From positions 1 to 64,000 of the forward strand of contig NZ_FVZL01000004.1 in the NCBI RefSeq assembly GCF_900168295.1: 64,000 nucleotides of DNA, written 5' to 3'. The notes beneath the pieces were generated by a model. It made no database searches, was not told the DNA's origin, and was given only the letters and a program-made list of their open reading frames with translations. This document shows, piece after piece, positions 18,247 to 25,565 of this stretch; positions within the stretch are counted from its first letter, which is position 1; each line of letters begins with the position of its first letter. The position numbers were made by a program, and so were the translations under genes. The stretch comes from Arthrobacter sp. P2b. Lineage in GTDB: Bacteria; Actinomycetota; Actinomycetes; Actinomycetales; Micrococcaceae.

Positions 18247-18546
18247 ATGCCAATGTCCGAAGAGGAGCGGAGGCTGCTCAAGGAGCTGGAGCTGGGCCTG
18301 ATTGCCGACGATCCCCACCTGGCCATGGAGCTGCTCTCCGGTTACCCGGCCCGCCGCTTTCCGGCAGGCCTTTTCACTGGCTCAGCCGTTTGCCTGATAG
18401 GGCTGGTACTCCTGATGACGGGAATCGGCAGCGAGGGGCCTGCCGCCGTCGTCCTGGGTATTTTGCTGCTGGGGCTGGGCGCCTGCCTGGTCCTGGCCCG
18501 GTTCTTCCCCCACTGGCAGCGGCGCCGGGAACAGCCCACCGGTTGA
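18247..18546 (+). CDS. DUF3040 small membrane protein
   Basis: 99 aa. The conserved DUF3040 N-terminus MSEEERRLLKELELGLIADDP is followed by two hydrophobic helices (GLFTGSAVCLIGLVLLMTG and AVVLGILLLGLGACLVLARF) and a basic tail. DUF3040 proteins are small two-helix membrane proteins of actinobacteria with unknown role. ATG 18247 is preferred because AGGGG lies 6 nt upstream; an ATG two codons later is possible. Its last 165 bp run antisense to the 3' end of the DMT transporter gene. Confidence 0.8.
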   Translation: MPMSEEERRLLKELELGLIADDPHLAMELLSGYPARRFPAGLFTGSAVCLIGLVLLMTGIGSEGPAAVVLGILLLGLGACLVLARFFPHWQRRREQPTG

Positions 18547-19494
18547 CCCGTGCCCGCTGCCGCCCGGCGTGCGCCCCCTGGCACGGCGGGCGACCGGCGT
18601 CAGGATGAACAGGCTTCCCAGGACGACGGCGGCGCCGAGCCAGCCAAGTGCCGGGAGCCGTTCCCCCACCACCAGCACGGCGAGGACCGCGGCCACCACC
18701 GTTTCCAGCAGGGAGATGCCGGTGGCAGTGCTTGCCCGGATGCGGGCCAGCCCCCAGCCGAACAGGACGTACCCTGCGAACATCGGAACGAGCGCCATGT
18801 AGGCGCCCACCGAGAAGTTGGTCCACGACTCCAGCAGCGGCCTGCCCGTCACAGCGAGCAACGGCATCAGCAGCAGCCCGCCAATGCCGAAAACCGCGCC
18901 CATGGCGGCCCTGGACGTGATCCCGCCGCCGATCAGCCGGTGTGCTGCCCAGGAATAGAGGGCGTACGTGCCGCCGGCCACCAGCCCCAGCAGGATGCCC
19001 ACGGTCGAGGCCCACGGGCCGGCGCTTTCGGAGCCGGACGGGCTATGGCCGGCAAAGGACAGCAGCCCCGCGCCGGCCACTCCGAGCACCGCACCGATGA
19101 CCCACCGCCGGGTGAGCGGCTTGCGGTCCGCGAACCGCTCGATCAGCGCCGCGGCAACGGGGGCCGAACCGATTGAGACCACGGTTCCGATGGCCACCCC
19201 GGAAAAATGCATCGAGCTGTAGAAGGCAAGGGGGTAGACGGCAACGGCTGCTGCCGCCAGGGATACCAGGCGCCATCGCTCCAGCAGGCCGTGCCGCTGG
19301 TCCATGATGTGCCTGGCCGCGTACACCGCCTGCAGCAGCCCGCCGATGCCCATCGCTACGGCTCCGATGGCAAGCGGGCTCACGGACGGGGCAAACGTGG
19401 CCGCTGTTCCTGTGGTTCCCCAGAGTATTGACGCCGCCACGACAAAGAGGGCGCCCCAGAGCGGGGCGTTCGGGTGGCTGTGATCTGCTGTCAC
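18382..19494 (-). CDS. DMT-family (EamA) transporter
   Basis: 370 aa with about ten hydrophobic helices and two EamA repeats: ALFVVAASILWGTTGTAATFAP in the first half, and GTYALYSWAAHRLIGGGITSRAAMGAVFGIGGLLLMPLLA to ARIRASTATGISLLETVVAAVLAVLVVGERL in the second. Drug/metabolite exporters of this kind move amino acids, sugars or small toxins. After residue 305 the protein becomes a hydrophilic Gly/Gln/Pro-rich tail (RRARGRTPGGSGHGS...), which lies over the end of the DUF3040 gene on the other strand and is not typical of the family. The 5' end overlaps the tetR stop by 4 bp on the same strand, so the regulator probably controls this exporter. Confidence 0.85.
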   Translation of the reverse strand: MTADHSHPNAPLWGALFVVAASILWGTTGTAATFAPSVSPLAIGAVAMGIGGLLQAVYAARHIMDQRHGLLERWRLVSLAAAAVAVYPLAFYSSMHFSGVAIGTVVSIGSAPVAAALIERFADRKPLTRRWVIGAVLGVAGAGLLSFAGHSPSGSESAGPWASTVGILLGLVAGGTYALYSWAAHRLIGGGITSRAAMGAVFGIGGLLLMPLLAVTGRPLLESWTNFSVGAYMALVPMFAGYVLFGWGLARIRASTATGISLLETVVAAVLAVLVVGERLPALGWLGAAVVLGSLFILTPVARRARGRTPGGSGHGSTGGLFPAPLPVGEEPGQDQAGAQPQQQNTQDDGGRPLAADSRHQEYQPYQANG

Positions 19495-20084
19495 AGGTCT
19501 TCCAGCATCCGCATGGCGATGGCCCGGGCATCCTGGAGCCGGTCATCGCTGCCTTCCAGGCCCGCCCTGGCCATGGCACCCTCCAGCAGGAAGGACAGGT
19601 GCCGGGCCAGGTCCGCGGCCCGTTCTTCCTCCCCCGGCAGCAGCCCGGCCACACGCTCCGCCAGGAGGCTTTCCACTTCGTCCTTATGCTGCCGGACGGC
19701 AAGCCTGCCGGGGTCGCCCGCCGGCAGTTCCGCTGCCGCATTGAGGAGGCCGCAGCCCCGGAAACCGTGGCTGTAGGCGGCGTTGGCGTGGTCCACATAG
19801 GCGTCGAAGATGGCAAGTACGCCGTCCCGGGGACCCCTCGCCGCCTCCAGCCTCCCCCGGTACAGGCTGAGCCATTCCTCATGCCGGGCTTCCAGGTAGG
19901 CCGCCACCAGGTCGGCTTTGGACGAGAAGTTGTTGTACAGGCTCTTCTTTGCCACTCCCGCTTCCGCGGTAATCGTGTCGATACCGGTGGCGGCGACGCC
20001 CCGGGCGTAGAACAGCCGGGAAGCGGCGTCGAGGAGCAATTCCCGGGCCCGACGCCTGGGCGGGATGGAAACGTTGTGGGACAT
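19491..20084 (-). CDS. TetR-family transcriptional regulator
   Basis: 197 aa. The N-terminal helix-turn-helix domain (ARELLLDAASRLFYARGVAATGIDTITAEAGVAKKSLYNNFSSKADLVAAYL) is followed by an all-helical ligand domain with a TetR_C-type GFRGCGLLNAAAELP segment. It is the first gene of a two-gene unit with the DMT exporter (4-bp overlap). A perfect 10-bp-arm palindrome 14 bp upstream of the start is its probable operator, so it likely represses itself and the exporter until a toxic compound binds. Confidence 0.9.
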   Translation of the reverse strand: MSHNVSIPPRRRARELLLDAASRLFYARGVAATGIDTITAEAGVAKKSLYNNFSSKADLVAAYLEARHEEWLSLYRGRLEAARGPRDGVLAIFDAYVDHANAAYSHGFRGCGLLNAAAELPAGDPGRLAVRQHKDEVESLLAERVAGLLPGEEERAADLARHLSFLLEGAMARAGLEGSDDRLQDARAIAMRMLEDL

Positions 20085-20097
20085 ACAGCTCCTTGGA

Positions 20098-20119
20098 GTA
20101 GGTAGACCAGTCTACCTAC
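20098..20119. promoter_or_regulatory. TetR operator palindrome
   Basis: Perfect inverted repeat of GTAGGTAGAC with a 2-bp CA spacer. It begins 14 bp upstream of the tetR start, between tetR and the divergent SDR gene, so it could regulate both directions. Confidence 0.75.
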
Positions 20120-20225
20120 CTGGAGGGATTTCACCAGCCTGCTCGGGCAATCCCCTGCACTATGGCCAGGACCGGTGATTCGTGCTGGGATATTGACGGG
20201 ATGGAAGCGTCGGGAGGCGATGGCC

Positions 20226-21080
20226 GTGGGTTCGATGGACGGACGCGTTGCGCTGGTGACCGGGGCGACGGGCGGCCTGGCAAAGGCAGTGGCCGCCGGC
20301 CTGGCCCGGGAAGGCGCCACGGTCGTGGTGGTGGGCCGCACCGTGGCGCGGGCGGACGAAGCGGCGGGGGAAATTCGCACCCGCGTTCCCGCAGCGACGC
20401 TTGAGCCGCTCGCCTGCGATCTTTCCCTGCAGTCCTCGATCCGTTCCGCCGCGGACACGTTCCTGTCCCGGCATGACCGGCTGGACGTCCTGGTCAACGC
20501 CGCGGGGGTGTTCCGCAAGGAACGCCATGAGACGCCTGACGGGCTTGAACTCACGTTTGCCACCAACGTGATGTCCTACTTCCTGCTGACGAGCCTCCTG
20601 TTGGACGCCCTAAAGAGAGGCGCCGCCACCAACGGGTCTGCACGGATTGTGAACATCGCTTCGAGGTACGGGAATACGGGGCTCACCTTTGACGACCTGC
20701 AGACGGCCAAGGGCAAGTACAGCTACCTCCGCTCCACTCCCCCAACCATGCTCGCCCGTGTCCTCCTGACACAGGAGTTCGCGGAGCGGCTGAAGGGATC
20801 CGGCGTTGTGGCAAACGCTGCACATCCGGGCCTGGTCAAGAACACCGCACTGCTGCGGGACGTGGGCGGGCCGTTCCAGTGGGTCACCAACACATTCGGC
20901 AGCCCTGCCGAAAAGGCTGCCGACACCCCTCTGTGGCTGGCCACCTCAAACGAAACTGCTGGAGTTACCGGCAAGCTGTGGGCCCGGCGCAAGGAACTGC
21001 CGACGCCGGGAATGGGCTCCGACCCGCAGGCCCGCCGGCGGCTCTGGGGAGAGTGTTCCCGGCTGGCCAATCGCTCGTAA
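20226..21080 (+). CDS. Short-chain dehydrogenase/reductase
   Basis: About 284 aa Rossmann-fold NAD(P)-dependent oxidoreductase. Cofactor motif TGATGGLAKAVA (T-G-x3-G-x-A, the third Gly replaced by Ala), VNAAGV (NAG-like), IASRYGNTG with the catalytic Ser, and a Y-x3-K triad lying in KYSYLRSTPPTM, which is less regular than the classical motif. This resembles the retinol-dehydrogenase or WW-domain-oxidoreductase type rather than FabG. GTG 20226 is preferred because GGGAGG lies 8 nt upstream; ATG 20220 has the same site only 2 nt away. It is divergent from the tetR/DMT pair and shares its operator region. The substrate is unknown. Confidence 0.75.
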   Translation: MGSMDGRVALVTGATGGLAKAVAAGLAREGATVVVVGRTVARADEAAGEIRTRVPAATLEPLACDLSLQSSIRSAADTFLSRHDRLDVLVNAAGVFRKERHETPDGLELTFATNVMSYFLLTSLLLDALKRGAATNGSARIVNIASRYGNTGLTFDDLQTAKGKYSYLRSTPPTMLARVLLTQEFAERLKGSGVVANAAHPGLVKNTALLRDVGGPFQWVTNTFGSPAEKAADTPLWLATSNETAGVTGKLWARRKELPTPGMGSDPQARRRLWGECSRLANRS

Positions 21081-21208
21081 GGCGACCTTCTCCCGCAGGC
21101 GCCGGGTCTCGAGTCTCGCATCTCGCACAATCCTTCACAGCCACGGCGGCGCCCGTTCAGCCGCACCTTGCCGTCCGACGCAGCTCCTCACGCCCTGCCC
21201 ACAGTGTC

Positions 21209-21237
21209 TTGACAGGCCCCTGCGCCGGTTCTAAATT
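21209..21237 (+). promoter_or_regulatory. Strong sigma70-type promoter of the membrane protein/GH15 pair
   Basis: Consensus TTGACA at 21209-21214, 17-bp spacer, TAAATT at 21232-21237. This is the best -35/-10 match seen in the window and predicts a 5' leader of about 110 nt. Confidence 0.65.
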
Positions 21238-21354
21238 CAAGGTATTCCTTTTTAGAGCGAGGAGCCATGCTTTCTCCCACAATGCATCTCTACACCGGCG
21301 CAGTTGCACCGGCCCGGGCTTCCGGAGGCCAAGCCCGGAGCGGGGCGGCATGAG

Positions 21355-21831
21355 ATGGACTGGCAAGGGTGGGCCCTCTTCGGACTGCTCGCAACGGCGG
21401 CACTGACAGTTGTCCTGATCGCCGCTCAGATGGCAGGACTCACGCGGCTTGACCTTCCACTGGTGCTAGGCACCATGGTGACGCCGGATCCGGACCGGGC
21501 ACGGGCGGTGGGCTTCTTCATCCACCTCGTGGTGGGCCAGGTGTTCGCCCTCGGGTACGCCGCAACGTTCGCACTGCTGGGCCGGGCAACCTGGTGGATC
21601 GGCGCACTGCTGGGGCTCCTGCACGTGGCGGTGGCGCTGACTGTCATCCTGCCCCTGCTGCCGGGCGTCCATCCGAGGATGGCGTCCACCAGGGCGGGCC
21701 CCGGAACCGCAGCCGTGCTGGAGCCCCCCGGGCTGCTGGGACTGAACTACGGCATCCAAACGCCGGCAGTCGCCGTCGTGGCCCATCTGGTCTACGGCGC
21801 CATGCTCGGGCTCCTGTTGAGGGCACTGTGA
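21355..21831 (+). CDS. Four-helix membrane protein of unknown function
   Basis: 158 aa with about four transmembrane helices (WALFGLLATAALTVVLIAAQ, GFFIHLVVGQVFALGYAATFALLG, IGALLGLLHVAVALTVILPLLPG, AVAVVAHLVYGAMLGLLL). Between helices 3 and 4 lies VHPRMASTRAGPGTAAVLEPPGLLGLNYG. I do not recognise a characterised family, though similar proteins occur in actinobacteria. ATG 21355 follows GGAGCGGGG; an upstream ATG at 21304 is possible but would add a soluble stretch before helix 1. The stop codon overlaps the GTG start of the GH15 gene, so the two are probably coupled. Confidence 0.65.
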   Translation: MDWQGWALFGLLATAALTVVLIAAQMAGLTRLDLPLVLGTMVTPDPDRARAVGFFIHLVVGQVFALGYAATFALLGRATWWIGALLGLLHVAVALTVILPLLPGVHPRMASTRAGPGTAAVLEPPGLLGLNYGIQTPAVAVVAHLVYGAMLGLLLRAL

Positions 21832-23747
21832 AACCCGGGCCCGGGACGCGGCAACAGGCCATGCCCGGCGGGAAAGCCACGGCACCACCCCTTCCGGCTC
21901 ACCCACCTCCCCTTCCCGCCCACCCCTGGCAGCCGGCACCCATCGCCGACTACGGCCTGGTGGGCGACACCCGGACGGCGGCCCTGGTGTCCGCCCGGGG
22001 ATCGGTGGACTGGATGTGTGCTCCGGCTTTCGACGGCGAACCCATCTTCGGTGCCCTGCTGGGAGGAGAGGAGGCCGGCTGGTTTGTTGCAGGTCCCGCC
22101 GGACCGGCTGAACTGGCAACGCGCCGGTACCGGGGCAACACCGCCACCCTGGAAACCGTCTGGCAGTCCGGCAAGGGACGGCTGACCCTGACTGAGGCGA
22201 TGGTGGCCGAAGTATCGGGTGCCCTTCTCCCGGCGACGGTCCTTGTCAGGCGACTCAGTGCTGAAGGTGCCCCGGTGACCGCTACCGTCGATTTCAATCC
22301 GCGCCTGGGCGAAAACCACCGCCGGCCACGGGTGAGCAAACGCGGCCGGGACATCGTCTGTGAGTGGGGACCGCTGGCGCTCTCGCTGGGCTGCAGTACG
22401 GAGTTTCCGTTGGAATGCGGCACGCAGCAGACCTTGACCGTGCATCCCGGCCGGCCGGTGACACTGGTCCTCGCACTGGCGTACGGGGAACCGCTCATCC
22501 ATCTGGACCCATCGGCAGCCTGGGACCTGCTCCGCCGGGACGAACAGCGGTGGGAGGCGTGGTCGGAGGCGGTCGACGCGGACATGCCGTTCCGCGCGCA
22601 CGTGCTGCGGAGCCTGCTCACCCTCCGGCTGCTCACCTACTCCCCCTCCGGCGCTCCGGTCGCCGCCCCCACAACATCCTTGCCGGAGGACCCCGGCGGA
22701 ATACGGAACTGGGACTACAGGTACGCCTGGCCGCGGGACGCAAGCATCGGCGTCGGCGCCTTTTTGCGGGCAGGCAAAACCGACGAAGCCCTCGCTTTCC
22801 TCGGCTGGCTGCTGCATGCCAGCCGGCTCCAGCGTCCCCGGCTCTCCGCACTGCTGACGCTGGCCGGCGGGCATGTTCCCCGGGAACGGGTGCTTCAGGG
22901 CTGGCCCGGCTACGCGGGGAGCAGGCCGGTGCGGACCGGCAACGGCGCGGCCGGTCAACACCAGCTGGACGGATACGGCTGGGTGCTGGACGCGGCATCC
23001 GTCCTGGTGGGCGGCGGCCACCCGCTCTATTCGGAAACGTGGCGGGCCATGCGCGGGTTTGCCGACCTTGTGGCGTCGCAATGGGGTGAACCCGATGCCG
23101 GCATCTGGGAGATCCGCGCTGACGCCGCCCACCATGTCCATTCCAAACTGATGGCCTGGCTTGCACTGGACAGGGCGCTGCGCATCGGAACCACGCACCG
23201 CCTCAGCAGCGGCCACCGCCGTCGCTGGCAGCTGGCGCGGGATGCGCTTGCGGCTGAGATCCGCAGCAAAGGCGTGGATCCGGCCCGGAACACGTACACC
23301 CGGACCTACGGTTCGCAGGACCTGGACGCCGCCCTGCTGGTTCTTCCGCTGATTGGACTGGACGAACCGGAATCGGCCAGGGTCCGGGCCACCGTGGATG
23401 CCGTCAGGACGGAATTGGCCGCCGGCGGCCCCCTGCTGTACCGGTACCCGCCGGGGAAGGACGGGCTGGCCGGCGGCGAAGGCGCCTTCTTCCCGTGTTC
23501 CTTCTGGCTGGTGCAGGCGTTGGCCATGACCGGCAGGAGCGCCGAGGCGGAGGCAGCATTCCGCTCCCTGCTGGACCTGGCTTCCCCGCTGGGGCTCTTC
23601 AGCGAAGAGCTGGACCCTGCATCAGGTGCGCTCCTGGGCAACTACCCGCAGGCCCTCACCCACGCCGCGCTGGTCCAGGCCGCTTTGGCGCTCCGGGACA
23701 ACCCGCCCATGGACGCAGGGAAAGCCCCACACCCGGCTGGACCATAA
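21828..23747 (+). CDS. Glycoside hydrolase family 15 protein (glucoamylase/trehalase-like)
   Basis: 639 aa. GTG 21828 overlaps the preceding stop (GTGA) and gives MKPGPGTRQQ. After a Pro-rich start comes the N-terminal beta domain typical of bacterial GH15 (IADYGLVGDTRTAALVSARGSVDWMCAPAFDGEPIFGALL). The (alpha/alpha)6 catalytic domain follows, with TTSLPEDPGGIRNWDYRYAWPRDASI, GEPDAGIWEIR carrying the predicted general acid, and GLFSEELDPASGALLGNYPQALTHAALV carrying the predicted base. Family members hydrolyse alpha-glucans or alpha,alpha-trehalose; actinobacterial proteins of this form with no secretion signal are often trehalases. Which activity applies cannot be fixed here. Confidence 0.85.
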   Translation: MKPGPGTRQQAMPGGKATAPPLPAHPPPLPAHPWQPAPIADYGLVGDTRTAALVSARGSVDWMCAPAFDGEPIFGALLGGEEAGWFVAGPAGPAELATRRYRGNTATLETVWQSGKGRLTLTEAMVAEVSGALLPATVLVRRLSAEGAPVTATVDFNPRLGENHRRPRVSKRGRDIVCEWGPLALSLGCSTEFPLECGTQQTLTVHPGRPVTLVLALAYGEPLIHLDPSAAWDLLRRDEQRWEAWSEAVDADMPFRAHVLRSLLTLRLLTYSPSGAPVAAPTTSLPEDPGGIRNWDYRYAWPRDASIGVGAFLRAGKTDEALAFLGWLLHASRLQRPRLSALLTLAGGHVPRERVLQGWPGYAGSRPVRTGNGAAGQHQLDGYGWVLDAASVLVGGGHPLYSETWRAMRGFADLVASQWGEPDAGIWEIRADAAHHVHSKLMAWLALDRALRIGTTHRLSSGHRRRWQLARDALAAEIRSKGVDPARNTYTRTYGSQDLDAALLVLPLIGLDEPESARVRATVDAVRTELAAGGPLLYRYPPGKDGLAGGEGAFFPCSFWLVQALAMTGRSAEAEAAFRSLLDLASPLGLFSEELDPASGALLGNYPQALTHAALVQAALALRDNPPMDAGKAPHPAGP

Positions 23748-23951
23748 AGTGAGCCGGCCACTGAGCCGGCAAGCCAAGCAGCAGGAACCCATCGGCTTCG
23801 TGGGAGCCGTGGCTGCCGCGGTCCCCGCGCTATGGCGTCTGCAACCGTAATTCAGTATCTTGGCAGCGCCGGGAATATCTGGGGACCGCCCCGGGTTTTC
23901 GCTCTGTCCAGAATAATCTGGGCACCAGAAGCCGGACAGGAGAACGCATCA

Positions 23952-24251
23952 ATGGCAGTTGACTACGACGCTCCGCGGGTGACACCGGAGGAAGAACCCA
24001 ATGTCGCCCTGGAGGAGCTCAAGACCGAGAAGCCGGGGCGCCGGGAGGCAACCCCCGACGTTGACGAGACGGACCTCGCGGACAGCTTTGAGCTGCCCGG
24101 AGCCGACCTTTCGAACGAGGAACTCCAGATCCAGGTGGTTCCGGTCCAGGCCGACGAATTCACCTGTATGTCCTGTTTCCTGGTTCACCACCGCAGCCAG
24201 TTGGCGAGGGAAAAGGACGGCAACAAGTACTGCCGGGAGTGCGAGTCCTGA
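23952..24251 (+). CDS. DUF4193 family protein
   Basis: 99 aa, acidic. It starts MAVDYDAPRVTPEEEP and ends with the conserved Cys pairs CMSCFLVHHRSQLA and KYCRECES, a likely small zinc ribbon. DUF4193 is a widespread single-copy actinobacterial protein without known function. AGGAG lies 10 nt before the ATG. A perfect 11-bp-arm hairpin follows the stop, so the gene is probably monocistronic. Confidence 0.9.
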   Translation: MAVDYDAPRVTPEEEPNVALEELKTEKPGRREATPDVDETDLADSFELPGADLSNEELQIQVVPVQADEFTCMSCFLVHHRSQLAREKDGNKYCRECES

Positions 24252-24267
24252 CGGGGAGCAGCTGCAG

Positions 24268-24295
24268 GGCGGAAGCGGGCCACTCCGCTTCCGCC
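24268..24295 (+). terminator. Hairpin after the DUF4193 gene
   Basis: Perfect 11-bp arms GGCGGAAGCGG at 24268-24278 and 24285-24295 with a 6-nt loop, 17 bp after the stop codon. No T run. Confidence 0.6.
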
Positions 24296-24323
24296 GGGAA
24301 TCACAGCTGCCTGGGGTTTTGGT

Positions 24324-24339
24324 TTTCATCCATTGGAAT
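24324..24339. promoter_or_regulatory. TTTCAT-N4-TGGAAT site upstream of the quercetinase gene
   Basis: TTTCAT, CCAT, TGGAAT: the same two half-sites at the same spacing as in the iclR/rhamnosidase (35309) and ABC/GH1 (46709) intergenic regions. It lies 83 bp before the dioxygenase ATG. The probable reader is the IclR protein at 35399-36229 (inference). Confidence 0.55.
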
Positions 24340-24421
24340 TTCCGGTCGTGGCCGGAGCTGCTGCCAGCCATGATGTAGGTCACGCTCCGGCAAGGGCCGG
24401 CCGACTGGAAAGAAGGAAACC

Positions 24422-25492
24422 ATGTCCCTCAGCGTTGAGGAAATGAACACCCAGCTCCCGGCAGCCAACGTGCTGCCCGGCGAAGCGGTCCCCTACTACA
24501 TGGCGTCCGGCGAGGGCGCACGCTACGAAATCAATGGCCAGCTGGTGACGGTAATCGCCCGCGCGGCGGACACCGGCGGCATCTTCAGCGCCGCCTACAT
24601 CTCGGGCGGCATGGGCGCGGAATCCCCCTTCGTGAGCCACAAGGTGGAGCACAAGACCCTCTATGTTTTTGACGGCATCCTGCACGTCTGGCTGCCCGGC
24701 GAAAGCCGGATCCTCACCCCGGGCGACTCGGTCGTCATCCCGCCGAACACCCCGCACGCCTACCGAATGGCCAGCCACTACACCCGCTTCCTGAACTGGA
24801 TGACCCCCGGCGGCGCGGAGGCGTACTACGAGCGGGTGGGCACCCCCATCGATTCCCACGTCCCGCCGGTGCGCGCCGGCCACTCGGCAAGCCTGCAGGA
24901 GCAGGCCGAGGTGGGTGCCGAGTTCGGCATCACCTTCCCCGACGTGGAGCGCGTGGCCCCTTCGTTCAAGCACGACGCCGGCCTGCCGCCCACGCAGAGC
25001 CCCTACTTCCTCAGTGCCGGGGAAGGCGAGCGCCTGGTCAGCTACCAGACCATGTTCACCTACCTGTCCCGGCCCGCCAACACCGGCTCCAACTACTTCG
25101 CGGTGCACACCAAAGGCGCCAAGTCGCCCTACATTCCGCTGCACTTCCACTCCGAGCACACGGAGAACTTCATCTGCACGGAGGGCCGGATGTGGCTGTA
25201 CGCCAACGGCCGGGAGGTGCTGCTGACCAAGGGCGACTTTGTGCATGCCCCCGCCGGCACCATCCACTCGTTCGCGTTCGATTCCCACAACACCCAGATG
25301 CTGGGCTTCCTGACGCCGTCCGTCTTCAACGGCTTCTTCGAGTACTTCAACAAGCCCACCGAGGACTACATGTACACCGAGGGCGGCGAGCCCTACATGG
25401 ACATGGAGGGCTTCGGCCGGGCCCAGGCCGAGATGGACCTGACCGTGGTGGGTCCCCCGCCGCAGCGCCGCGCCGCACTCGACATCCCCTAG
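24422..25492 (+). CDS. qdoI: Quercetin 2,3-dioxygenase (bicupin)
   Basis: 356 aa bicupin. It resembles Bacillus subtilis QdoI in both halves (VPYYMASGEGARYEINGQLV; PTQSPYFLSAGEGERL). The family opens the heterocyclic C ring of flavonols with O2, releasing CO and a depside (2-protocatechuoyl-phloroglucinol carboxylate from quercetin). The C-terminal cupin keeps all metal ligands: LHFHSEHTE (His241, His243, Glu248) and GTIHSF (His282). The N-terminal cupin keeps His73 and His112 but has Val71 and Lys78 where QdoI has His and Glu, so probably only one metal site works. AAGGA lies before the ATG. It is convergent with the catabolic operon that ends at 25566 and carries the shared TTTCAT-N4-TGGAAT site upstream. 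Substrate is inferred from family and neighbours. Confidence 0.85.
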   Translation: MSLSVEEMNTQLPAANVLPGEAVPYYMASGEGARYEINGQLVTVIARAADTGGIFSAAYISGGMGAESPFVSHKVEHKTLYVFDGILHVWLPGESRILTPGDSVVIPPNTPHAYRMASHYTRFLNWMTPGGAEAYYERVGTPIDSHVPPVRAGHSASLQEQAEVGAEFGITFPDVERVAPSFKHDAGLPPTQSPYFLSAGEGERLVSYQTMFTYLSRPANTGSNYFAVHTKGAKSPYIPLHFHSEHTENFICTEGRMWLYANGREVLLTKGDFVHAPAGTIHSFAFDSHNTQMLGFLTPSVFNGFFEYFNKPTEDYMYTEGGEPYMDMEGFGRAQAEMDLTVVGPPPQRRAALDIP

Positions 25493-25523
25493 CCTCCCGC
25501 CGCAACGCCAAAAAGCAGCACCA

Positions 25524-25559
25524 AAGAAGGCCCGGACTTTTGAAAGCCCGGGCCTTCTT
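25524..25559. terminator. Bidirectional terminator between quercetinase and the DUF3500 operon
   Basis: Perfect 12-bp arms AAGAAGGCCCGG at 25524-25535 and 25548-25559, loop 12 nt, with A-rich bases before and T-rich bases after. It lies between two convergent stop codons. Confidence 0.8.
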
Positions 25560-25565
25560 GCTGTC

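Noticed and set aside
9922..20119. Common GTAGAC...TCTAC core in the LacI and TetR operators
   Set aside because: The cores look alike but have different spacing and flanks, and the proteins are from unrelated families; most likely coincidence.
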